From Chitinophagales bacterium (GTDB lineage Bacteria; Bacteroidota; Bacteroidia; Chitinophagales; Chitinophagaceae): 64,000 bases of DNA. The position numbers and the translations under genes were made by a program. Under the pieces are notes generated by a model. That model was not told where the DNA came from, ran no database searches, and saw only the letters and a list, made by a program, of their open reading frames with translations. Of this stretch, positions 1-6,882 are shown in pieces (positions within the stretch are counted from its first letter, which is position 1; the number at the start of each line of letters is the position of its first letter). The DNA lies in contig JAFLBM010000017.1 of NCBI GenBank assembly GCA_017303455.1, forward strand, positions 53,160-117,159. Direction: 5' to 3'.

Positions 1-338
1 ACCTCGAAGAAAATATTTACACCAATGCTGAAGTTGCTGGCGTATAAAAAACAGCCGTTTTTTTCTTTTACCAGTTGATTAACCTCTTCCATTTTTTCTG
101 TCCAGCCGGTGGAGCCGCAAACCAGCGGGATAGTAAAGCCAATGGCTTTTTTAATATTATCAAGGGCCGTATGCGGCCCGGTGAATTCTATGGCTACATC
201 CGCCGCTGCTATTTTTTCTGCATTGAAATCGGCCAGGTTATTCTCGTCAATTTTTAAAGCGATCGTATGCCCCCGCTGAACAGCGATCTCTTCAATAGCT
301 TTTCCCATTTTCCCATAACCGATCAGTGCAATATTCAT
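1..338 (-). CDS. dapB: 4-hydroxy-tetrahydrodipicolinate reductase, N-terminal part (cut by window edge)
   Basis: Reads leftward from an ATG at 338 and leaves the window, giving the first 112 residues. DapB reduces the dihydrodipicolinate precursor with NAD(P)H in the diaminopimelate/lysine pathway in the cytoplasm. Visible are the N-terminal dinucleotide-binding GYGKMGKAI (residues 7-15), EFTGPH (51-56), VCGSTGW (73-79) and ASNFSIGVN (100-108), all typical of DapB. The family is usually about 240-270 residues, so roughly half is missing only because of the window boundary. It lies downstream of the parA-parB-DUF5683 genes on the same strand, a gene order often seen in Bacteroidota. Identification is firm; the length is unknown. 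Confidence 0.93.
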   Translation of the reverse strand, partial: MNIALIGYGKMGKAIEEIAVQRGHTIALKIDENNLADFNAEKIAAADVAIEFTGPHTALDNIKKAIGFTIPLVCGSTGWTEKMEEVNQLVKEKNGCFLYASNFSIGVNIFFE

Positions 339-421
339 AATGCTGGTTTTAGTGTGCAGGCAGAACCTGTTTATTGCTGCAAATAACTTTAAAAATAGAG
401 AAAGGAAAAACTTTATTCCGG

Positions 422-1084
422 CTACCGGGCCCGTTTATCTTTCAGGGATAGAACCAGGCTGATACCGTTGGTGCCTGCCATTTCACTATGCCCGGGTTTG
501 ATGCGGAGACTGAGATCGGGGCTTACGTCAAAACTTTTCAGGTGGGCGTCTACGGTGGCATCCACCACATTCAATCCCCAGAGAATGATAAAGAATAGTA
601 CAGAATAGTCAACATCCCGGCGAAACTGGTCACGGTAAAACCGAAGGGATTCTTCGCTCAATGGCTGCAGGTTAGGCCTGATCTTGCTGAACAAAGCCGA
701 GTCAGCCGCCGTAGCATTGGGCTGCCGCATATTGTATTTTACTTTATAGGCAAACCGGGTATCCTTATAGTTTTTCAGGTTATAAAAGAAAACACCTCCA
801 CTGATACCAATGGCTCCATAAACGATAGGCAGTTTCCAGTATTTTTTATTGTAGATCTGGCCAAGTCCAGGAAGAATGGCTGAACGAATTGCTGCAGTGC
901 GGGGGCTGTGTTTCTTTACTACCGTATCTTTTTTGGTTTTTTCTGTGGCAGCAACCACTGTTTCCTCAGGAACAACTTTAATCAATGAATCAGGTTGTTG
1001 TGCTGCTAAAAAATAACCTGCAAACAGTACAACTGCCAGTACAATAGTTCTTTTCCAATAACTGTTTACGGTTTTTTGCATCAT
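422..1084 (-). CDS. DUF5683 family membrane protein
   Basis: A 220-residue protein with an N-terminal signal or anchor segment (ending FLAAQ), a charged linker, then the conserved core AILPGLGQIYNKKYWKLP followed by hydrophobic segments and a second membrane segment near residue 170. The PGLGQ-IYN-K-YWK pattern is characteristic of DUF5683 proteins of Bacteroidota; no biochemical role is known to me. I chose the ATG at 1084 (a second ATG follows at 1081, with a purine-rich AAAGGGA upstream). An in-frame TTG at 1114 would overlap the parB stop codon and add ten residues ahead of the signal segment. The gene probably belongs to the parA-parB-dapB transcript. Confidence 0.8.
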   Translation of the reverse strand: MMQKTVNSYWKRTIVLAVVLFAGYFLAAQQPDSLIKVVPEETVVAATEKTKKDTVVKKHSPRTAAIRSAILPGLGQIYNKKYWKLPIVYGAIGISGGVFFYNLKNYKDTRFAYKVKYNMRQPNATAADSALFSKIRPNLQPLSEESLRFYRDQFRRDVDYSVLFFIILWGLNVVDATVDAHLKSFDVSPDLSLRIKPGHSEMAGTNGISLVLSLKDKRAR

Positions 1085-1110
1085 CAAAGATCCCTTTCGG
1101 GCTGGGTTTA

Positions 1111-2028
1111 TCAATCAGCTGATACATCTAACTGGCTGAGTAGTTTATTCAGTTCTTCCAGTGAATAATAATCGAAAGTGATCTGCCCGCTGCCGTTGCG
1201 ACTGTGTTTCAGTTTCACCCTGGTGCTGAATTGAGATGCTAATTTATCTTCTATTTTCTGGAAGGCCGGGGCTAAAGAGCTTTTTGAAGTTTTTTTAACA
1301 GCACTGCCCTGTTTATAGAGATTGCGGACCAGTTCTTCTGTTTGCCTGACCGACAAGCCTCTTTGTTTAATCTCTTTAAAAATATATAATTGTTTGTCAA
1401 TGCTGTCAACATTGATCAGTGCCCTGGCATGTCCCATGCTGAGCTCTCCGTTACGAACAGCTAATTGAATATCGGGCGGTAATTTTAATAAGCGGATGAA
1501 ATTAGCAACTGTGCTCCTGTCAATACTCATGCGTTCGCCCACTTGTTCCTGGGTATAATCCAGTTCTTCCATCATGCGTTTATAGCTTAGAGCTACTTCC
1601 ATTGCATTCAGGTCTTCCCGTTGCAGGTTTTCTAATAATGCCAGTTCTAATAATTGGGCATCATTGGCCTGGCGGATATAAGCCGGTATGTCCGTTAAGC
1701 CGGCAATCCGGGAAGCTCTTAATCTTCGTTCACCGGAGATGAGCCGGTATTTCCCGGAGGGTAATTTGGAAACAGTGACCGGTTGAATGATATCATGCAG
1801 CTTGATGGAACTGGCTAATTCCTGCAGGGCCTGTTCATCAAAATCACGCCGCGGCTGTTTGGGATTTACCTCTATTTCATCAATGGGAATGCGGTTGGTG
1901 CCGGTAACATTTTCCACTACCGCTGGTTTGATAGCACCCGTACTGGTCTTCAGGTCGGAATCTATACTTTGTAATAAGGAGCGGATACCTTTACCGAGGG
2001 CATCTTTATTTTGTTTGGGCGTAGACAT
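1111..2028 (-). CDS. parB: ParB/Spo0J chromosome partitioning protein
   Basis: A 305-residue ParB. The N-terminal ParB/Srx domain carries the CTP-binding GERRLRA motif (residues 99-105) and ENLQRE (133-138). A helix-turn-helix region follows (about 150-180, with SMGHARAL after it), and a C-terminal dimerisation segment rich in Lys and Leu ends the protein. Family knowledge: ParB loads at parS sites as a CTP-dependent clamp and works with ParA in origin segregation. Length is normal. Unusually, parA is not directly adjacent: a four-helix-bundle gene and short inverted repeats sit between them, so transcription from parA must cross the insertion or parB has its own promoter. I did not spot a parS sequence in the window. 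Confidence 0.95.
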   Translation of the reverse strand: MSTPKQNKDALGKGIRSLLQSIDSDLKTSTGAIKPAVVENVTGTNRIPIDEIEVNPKQPRRDFDEQALQELASSIKLHDIIQPVTVSKLPSGKYRLISGERRLRASRIAGLTDIPAYIRQANDAQLLELALLENLQREDLNAMEVALSYKRMMEELDYTQEQVGERMSIDRSTVANFIRLLKLPPDIQLAVRNGELSMGHARALINVDSIDKQLYIFKEIKQRGLSVRQTEELVRNLYKQGSAVKKTSKSSLAPAFQKIEDKLASQFSTRVKLKHSRNGSGQITFDYYSLEELNKLLSQLDVSAD

Positions 2029-2031
2029 AAT

Positions 2032-2061
2032 AGCTGTGAGTTTTGAGCAACGAGTTGCGAG
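2032..2061. repeat. Left inverted-repeat arm of four-helix-bundle cassette 1
   Basis: Contains AGCTGTGAG (2032-2040) and GAGTTGCGAG (2052-2061). These are inverted copies of CTCACAGCT (2448-2456 and again 2463-2471) and of CTCGCAGCTC (2441-2450, one mismatch) on the far side of the four-helix-bundle gene. The arms enclose exactly the inserted gene. Confidence 0.7.
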
Positions 2062-2070
2062 TAAATTTTC

Positions 2071-2424
2071 CTATTGTTGTAATTTACTCATAAAGCTCAT
2101 GATCATTTTTTGTTCTTCGTCAATATCTTTTAATAAATCGTCTCTTTTCTCTTTGTCGCCAAAATTAACAGCTTCTGCAATTAATAACTGGGTTTCTACT
2201 TCGAAAGATGATCCCAGCGAAATTTCCAGGAACCTGTTATACTCTTTACTGCTGGTACGGCTGCTTCCTTCTGCAATATTGGAAGGTATCGAGACCGCAG
2301 CTCTTGTTATCTGCGATGATAATGAATATTTTTCTTCTTTCGGGAAAGAAGAAACCAGCTTAAATGATTTGACTGCTATCTGGAAGCCTTTTTGCCAGAT
2401 AAGCAGTTGTTTAAAATTGCGCAT
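2071..2424 (-). CDS. Four-helix-bundle protein (23S rRNA intervening-sequence/Avd-like family)
   Basis: 117 residues, all predicted helical. It shows the family signature: L-IWQKG near the N terminus, FPKEEKYSLSSQITRAAVSIPSNIAEG (about residues 27-53, given here in outline) and a C-terminal amphipathic helix. Members were first noted in intervening sequences of 23S rRNA and resemble the Avd accessory protein of diversity-generating retroelements; no general function is established. It sits between parA and parB, which are normally adjacent, and is bounded by short inverted repeats. A second, diverged member lies at 59125-59475 in another otherwise conserved operon. The family call is firm; the function is unknown. 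Confidence 0.88.
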   Translation of the reverse strand: MRNFKQLLIWQKGFQIAVKSFKLVSSFPKEEKYSLSSQITRAAVSIPSNIAEGSSRTSSKEYNRFLEISLGSSFEVETQLLIAEAVNFGDKEKRDDLLKDIDEEQKMIMSFMSKLQQ

Positions 2425-2440
2425 ATGAAGTTGTTTTTTG

Positions 2441-2471
2441 CTCGCAGCTCACAGCTTACTGGCTCACAGCT
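2441..2471. repeat. Right inverted-repeat arm of four-helix-bundle cassette 1
   Basis: Two direct copies of CTCACAGCT (2448-2456 and 2463-2471) plus CTCGCAGCTC (2441-2450), inverted relative to the arm at 2032-2061. The outer copy overlaps the last codons and TGA stop of parA, so the end of parA is built from repeat sequence. Confidence 0.7.
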
Positions 2472-3267
2472 CTAATATCCTCTCATCCTGTTTGATCTTC
2501 GTCATATCGTTTTTCTGAAGAATTTCTTTGGCAAGGTTCAGGTAGTTCATCGATCCTTTGCTGTTGGCATCGTATAAGATCACGGGTTTACCTACGCTGG
2601 GAGCTTCGCTTAACCGGGCATTCCGGTGAATGATGGTGCTGAAAACCATATCTTCAAAATGACGTCTTACCTCACTCACTACCTGGTTGCAGAGACGGAG
2701 ACGGCCATCATACATGGTCATCAGGATACCTTCTATTACAAGAGCCGTATTCAGGCGGCTTTGAACGATCTTGATGGTGTTTAATAATTTACCCAATCCT
2801 TCCAGGGCAAAGAACTCGCATTGTACCGGCACTACTACCGAATCAGCGGCAGTCAGTGCATTGACGGTTATCAAACCCAAAGAAGGAGAGCAGTCAATGA
2901 TGATAAAATCATAATCTTCCCTTATTGCATCCAGCAGGTTCTTGAGCACCATTTCCCGGCTGGGATAGTTGATCATTTCAATTTCAGCACCCACCAGGTC
3001 AATATGCGAAGGAATAAGGTCGAGATTGGGAATATCGGTTTTCAGGATCACATCTTTGGCCCTGGTCTGATTTACCATACAGTCGTAGAGGCTCTGGGTC
3101 ACATTGTGGAGATCAAATCCCACACCGGTAGTGCTGTTGGCCTGCGGATCGCCGTCCACCAGCAATGTTTTATATTCGAGTACGGCAAGACTGGCCGCCA
3201 GGTTAATAGCGGTGGTGGTCTTGCCCACACCTCCTTTCTGATTTGCTACACCGATGATTCTTGCCAT
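2464..3267 (-). CDS. parA: ParA/Soj chromosome partitioning ATPase
   Basis: A 267-residue ParA with the deviant Walker A motif KGGVGKT (residues 11-17, including the signature lysine), a Walker A' region with DGDPQANS (about 39-46) and IIDCSPSLG (about 122-130). ParA binds nucleoid DNA as an ATP dimer and, with ParB, segregates replication origins. Length is typical. It starts at ATG 3267, divergent from the metallophosphoesterase at 3426. Its stop codon overlaps the outer inverted repeat that bounds the inserted four-helix-bundle gene, so the extreme C terminus may have been altered by that insertion. Confidence 0.96.
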   Translation of the reverse strand: MARIIGVANQKGGVGKTTTAINLAASLAVLEYKTLLVDGDPQANSTTGVGFDLHNVTQSLYDCMVNQTRAKDVILKTDIPNLDLIPSHIDLVGAEIEMINYPSREMVLKNLLDAIREDYDFIIIDCSPSLGLITVNALTAADSVVVPVQCEFFALEGLGKLLNTIKIVQSRLNTALVIEGILMTMYDGRLRLCNQVVSEVRRHFEDMVFSTIIHRNARLSEAPSVGKPVILYDANSKGSMNYLNLAKEILQKNDMTKIKQDERILEL

Positions 3268-3413
3268 TTTGCCGAAAACTACTTGGTAATGTTTAGTTGT
3301 TCGTGGTAAAATTGCCGACTGAAACTAAGAACTCAAAATTTAGTTTTGCCCAATTTTAACCATTGGGCAAAAATAAGTGTTAAGCAAACAACCGGGTGTA
3401 AGCAGCCCGGCTT

Positions 3414-3421
3414 TAATTTTA
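3414..3421 (+). promoter_or_regulatory. Candidate -7 box of the metallophosphoesterase gene
   Basis: TAATTTTA lies 4 bases before the ATG at 3426 and matches the Bacteroidota -7 consensus TAnnTTTG at 7 of 8 positions. The spacing implies a leaderless or nearly leaderless mRNA. Confidence 0.4.
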
Positions 3422-3425
3422 TTGT

Positions 3426-4676
3426 ATGCGTAATTCTCCCTTTTGGTGGATATTGATCGGTTTTATGCTGTTGTTGGATATTTACTGCTTCCAGGCGGTG
3501 AAAACTGTTTCGCATGCCGCCAGCGGGAGGATGCGGACCCTTATTTACAGCGCTTACTGGATCATTTCTATCGGTGCGATCGTAGTGCTTTTATTACTCC
3601 CGTACCTGCAATTTCAGCACCAGGCCCGGTTTATACGGACCACTGTATTTGCCATTATTGCAGGAATATTCTTTGCCAAGCTGATCGCCGCTGTTTTTTT
3701 CCTTGTCGATGATATCAGGCGTTTGTTTCAATGGATTGCAACCAAATTGTTTAAAAAGGGGAGTGTTGACGGGGTAGCCACAGAAGGCGAAGCTATTTCC
3801 CGTTCTGTTTTTCTGAGCTGGGCCGGGATGCTGTTTGGGGGTGGCCTTTTCGGCACTCTTATCTATGGCTTTGGCAATAAATATAATTACCAGTTAAAGC
3901 GTTTTCAATTGAACTATGCCAATCTCCCGGAGGTATTTAAAGGGCTGAAGATTGTCCACATTTCTGATATCCACTCGGGCAGCTTTACCGATAAAGCCGC
4001 CGTAGCAAAAGGCATTGAAAAGATCATGAATGAAAAGCCTGATCTCATTCTTTTTACCGGCGACCTGGTGAACAATACGGCCGATGAAATGAAGGGCTAT
4101 ATGGATGTGTTTGACAAACTGGAAGCCCCCCTGGGAGTCTACTCTACATTAGGCAACCATGATTACGGTGATTATGTGCAATGGGGCAGCCCGGAAGAAA
4201 AAAGGGCTAATCTGGAAGAACTCAAAAAGGTCCATGCCTCGCTGGGCTGGCGTTTACTGAACGACGAACATGTGCCTATTGAAAAAGATGGCCACCGGAT
4301 CGGTTTATTGGGCGTGCAGAATATCAGCGGCCGGCAGAATTTCCATAGCTATGGCAGCCTTGAAAAAGCGTATGACGGTGCGGCAGCCTACCCTTTTAAA
4401 ATATTAATGAGTCATGATCCTTCGCACTGGGAGTCGGAGGTAACAAAAGACTATAAAGACATTGACCTGGTGCTGTCCGGCCACACTCACGGAGCCCAGT
4501 TTGGCGTGGAGATACCGGGTTTCCGGTGGAGCCCCGTTCAGTATATGTATAAACAATGGGCGGGGTTATATGAAAAGGAAAACCAGAAATTATATGTGAA
4601 CCGGGGCTTTGGTTTTATCGGTTACCCCGGGCGGGTAGGCATTTTGCCGGAGATTACCGTTTTAGAGCTGACCTGA
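3426..4676 (+). CDS. Membrane-anchored metallophosphoesterase
   Basis: 416 residues. The first 150 contain about four hydrophobic membrane segments, followed by a calcineurin-like phosphoesterase domain. Metal-binding motifs are visible in order: HISDIHSG (near 180), GDLVNN (near 213), GNHDYGDY (near 243), MSHDPSHW (near 327) and SGHTHGAQFG (near 352). This is the layout of the YkuE/YaeI-type membrane phosphoesterases, some of which act on lipid pyrophosphate or UDP-sugar-lipid substrates; the substrate here cannot be read from sequence. The active site probably lies next to the membrane. It is divergent from parA and followed by a separately promoted barrel gene. Confidence 0.88.
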   Translation: MRNSPFWWILIGFMLLLDIYCFQAVKTVSHAASGRMRTLIYSAYWIISIGAIVVLLLLPYLQFQHQARFIRTTVFAIIAGIFFAKLIAAVFFLVDDIRRLFQWIATKLFKKGSVDGVATEGEAISRSVFLSWAGMLFGGGLFGTLIYGFGNKYNYQLKRFQLNYANLPEVFKGLKIVHISDIHSGSFTDKAAVAKGIEKIMNEKPDLILFTGDLVNNTADEMKGYMDVFDKLEAPLGVYSTLGNHDYGDYVQWGSPEEKRANLEELKKVHASLGWRLLNDEHVPIEKDGHRIGLLGVQNISGRQNFHSYGSLEKAYDGAAAYPFKILMSHDPSHWESEVTKDYKDIDLVLSGHTHGAQFGVEIPGFRWSPVQYMYKQWAGLYEKENQKLYVNRGFGFIGYPGRVGILPEITVLELT

Positions 4677-4703
4677 CCGGGATATCCTCCTGTCTTCTTC
4701 CAA

Positions 4704-4711
4704 TAATTTTG
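4704..4711 (+). promoter_or_regulatory. -7 promoter box (TAATTTTG)
   Basis: An exact match to TAnnTTTG about 115 bases before the ATG at 4826. It overlaps an in-frame TTG at 4709, which argues against that TTG as the start of the next gene. Confidence 0.45.
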
Positions 4712-4825
4712 CGGCGGGTACGTTTACTACTTATTTGTTTGAGTATTAAACTTTTTTCTAAGCCGTTGGTCTTAAGCCAACCACTGAACAGGCCCGAACC
4801 TATGACCAAAAATTACCACTGCCCG

Positions 4826-5854
4826 ATGTTCAAACGATGGCTGATAGTACTGTTTTTTGCAGCGCTGGGGTCAACTGTGTATGCACAGAAAACCCCGGCT
4901 GATTCCCTTATGGTGACCGATGAAGACCTGCTACTGGCTGATACGACCATTGATTATGACGAACTTTTCCAGGATTTTGAATCTTTTATGGACTCCATCC
5001 TGACCCCTAAAAGTTATTTTATGAGCAGCTTATCCATTGCCAGGGGCTATTTCAACTTTACCGGTAAGGACAATGCCTCTTTAGAAGCGACCCCAAAGCT
5101 GACGTATACCCCGATGCTGACCTGGTATCATAAGTCAGGCCTTGGGTTGAGTGCCACAGGTTATCTTGTTAACGACGAAAAGAATATGAACCTGTATCAA
5201 TGGTCACTTACAGGGTCGTATGATTATTTAAAAAATAAGGACCTGGCTACCGGCATTTCCTATACCCGCTATTTCGCCAAAGACTCTTTGCCTTTTTATA
5301 CCTCGCCGCTTCGGAATGATTTGTATGCTTATTTTACCTACCGCAAATCCTGGATCAGGCCCATGATAGCTCTTAGCTATGGATGGGGCAGCCGCTCGGA
5401 GTATGAAAAAAGGGAAGAGCTGATACAATCCTTACGTTTACGACTTCGTGGCTATACTTATATCAATACTACAGAATCAGTCTCGGATTTTTCTATACTG
5501 ACTTCTGTCCGTCATGATTTTTACTGGCTGGATGTTTTTACTTACAATGATCATATCCGCTTTACCCCGCAGGTCAATTTCACCAGTGGTACACAAAAAT
5601 TCGGTTTCAACCAGTCGTCCAGCACTTATGGAACCACGATCCGGAATGCGGCGAACGTCTTATACAGTTCAGAAAGTATTTACCTGGATGACCAGGTGAA
5701 TTTTCAACCCCTTTCACTTTCCCTTTTCCTGCGGGGGGAATATTCAATCGGTAAATTCTTTATTCAACCCCAGTTCATGCTCGATTATTATTTTCCTGCA
5801 GAAAGCAAGAACCTGAGCACCCTGTTCTCCGTGAACATGGGACTTGTCTTTTAA
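4826..5854 (+). CDS. Putative outer-membrane beta-barrel protein of unknown function
   Basis: 342 residues from the ATG at 4826, which gives a clean signal peptide (MFKRWLIV...STVYAQ). The frame stays open upstream to a TTG at 4709, but that start overlaps a -7 promoter box and would bury the signal peptide. After an acidic segment (residues 20-60) come alternating aromatic/hydrophobic strands and a C terminus ending in Phe (FSVNMGLVF), as expected of an outer-membrane barrel. I recognise no family. It may be transcribed alone, between the metallophosphoesterase and the next barrel gene at 6089. Confidence 0.7.
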   Translation: MFKRWLIVLFFAALGSTVYAQKTPADSLMVTDEDLLLADTTIDYDELFQDFESFMDSILTPKSYFMSSLSIARGYFNFTGKDNASLEATPKLTYTPMLTWYHKSGLGLSATGYLVNDEKNMNLYQWSLTGSYDYLKNKDLATGISYTRYFAKDSLPFYTSPLRNDLYAYFTYRKSWIRPMIALSYGWGSRSEYEKREELIQSLRLRLRGYTYINTTESVSDFSILTSVRHDFYWLDVFTYNDHIRFTPQVNFTSGTQKFGFNQSSSTYGTTIRNAANVLYSSESIYLDDQVNFQPLSLSLFLRGEYSIGKFFIQPQFMLDYYFPAESKNLSTLFSVNMGLVF

Positions 5855-6088
5855 AAGACCTATTACCTTCCAGTTACTGTTCTACTGGTTTCTTTTTGTT
5901 TTTCTTCACAGTCCGGCGGCAATAAAATGATTACGTTTTTTGTTTTTGTTAGTACAAAAGCAAGTTGTCGTTAATAGTATTTAACAGGCAGCAACGGTTA
6001 CTGGCACTAAACTTGAAAATTTTCCTTGTCCCGTCCACCGATACAATTCAGGATGACCGGGGAAATTTAAAAATCAAAAAACTTAATT

Positions 6089-6679
6089 ATGAAGACTAAA
6101 CTTTTCCTTCCACTTGCAGCAGCTTTGCTTTTTTCGAACATCGTGATGGCACAATTTCACCTCGGTATCAAAGCCGGTGCTAATGTGACCAAGGTTGATG
6201 GTAAATCGTTCAAAGACCAGTTCAGGTACGGTTATCATTTGGGTGGCTTTGCCGAAATTGGTTTTCCCGGCACCAAGCTCGGTATTCAGCCCGAAGTTTT
6301 GTTCAACCAGTATTCCACCCGGCTCGACAGTAATTATAAAGAACTGTATGAAAACGTATTCAACTCAGGGCAAAATGTAAAACTGAATTATATCTCCATC
6401 CCGATCCTGCTGAATTATAAACTCATCGGCAATTTCCTGAGTTTACAGGCAGGACCTCAATTTGGTATTTTGATCGATAACAGCAAAACGCTTTTGCAAA
6501 ATGGTGGTGATGCCTTTAAAAAAGGAGATTTTGCACTGGTGGGTGGTGTGCAGATGAAATTAGCTTCATTGCGTGTTTCGGGACGCTATAATGTGGGATT
6601 GAATAATATCAGCGATATCGATAACCAGGACAAATGGAAGAACCAGGGATTCCAGCTTTCTGTTGGATTAGCCCTATAA
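6089..6679 (+). CDS. PorT-like/outer-membrane beta-barrel protein
   Basis: 196 residues with a signal peptide (cleavage after IVMAQ, about residue 22), then FHLGIKAGANVTKVDG and repeated amphipathic strands such as GYHLGGFAEIGF and PILLNYKLIGNFLSLQAGPQFG. The ending is SVGLAL. This is the common Bacteroidota porin-family/PorT-like barrel domain (roughly 180-220 residues). Its role is unknown; such proteins are often abundant small surface proteins. A strong intrinsic terminator follows at 6704, so it looks monocistronic. Confidence 0.82.
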   Translation: MKTKLFLPLAAALLFSNIVMAQFHLGIKAGANVTKVDGKSFKDQFRYGYHLGGFAEIGFPGTKLGIQPEVLFNQYSTRLDSNYKELYENVFNSGQNVKLNYISIPILLNYKLIGNFLSLQAGPQFGILIDNSKTLLQNGGDAFKKGDFALVGGVQMKLASLRVSGRYNVGLNNISDIDNQDKWKNQGFQLSVGLAL

Positions 6680-6703
6680 AGTAAATCTCATACCTCGTGA
6701 ACC

Positions 6704-6736
6704 AGTCCCTTCCGGCAACGGAGGGGACTTTTTTGT
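6704..6736 (+). terminator. Intrinsic terminator after the barrel gene
   Basis: An 11-bp stem AGTCCCTTCCG / CGGAGGGGACT (one G-U pair) closed by a GCAA tetraloop and followed directly by six T residues. Confidence 0.85.
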
Positions 6737-6762
6737 CAATCAACTGCCCCTCAGTTACATAG

Positions 6763-6800
6763 TTTGGCAGGTTTTATTTGGCAGGCATGAATCTTGGCAA
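6763..6800 (+). promoter_or_regulatory. Direct repeats upstream of lon
   Basis: TTTGGCAGG occurs at 6763-6771 and 6777-6785, with a third related copy CTTGGCAAT at 6793-6801. The third overlaps a possible -33 element (TTGG, 6794-6797), which lies 19 bases before TACTTTTA (6817-6824), a 7-of-8 match to the -7 consensus. This looks like an operator next to the lon promoter. Confidence 0.4.
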
Positions 6801-6882
6801 TACTGATTTCCCTATATACTTTTACCGCATCCGCTCTGCAAGGGTCGAACGGGTGACATAATGTCTAATTGAAAGATAACAC

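Noticed and set aside
1787..2428. A 213-residue plus-strand frame across parB and the four-helix-bundle gene
   Set aside because: It runs antisense to two clear genes and across their gap; there is no protein-like motif.
4709..4825. TTG start giving a longer version of the barrel protein
   Set aside because: It overlaps a TAATTTTG promoter box and would hide the signal peptide that begins at the ATG at 4826.
6763..6800. Sigma-54 promoter upstream of lon (TTGGCA motifs)
   Set aside because: No TTGC element at the required spacing after any of the TTGGCA copies; direct repeats explain the pattern better.
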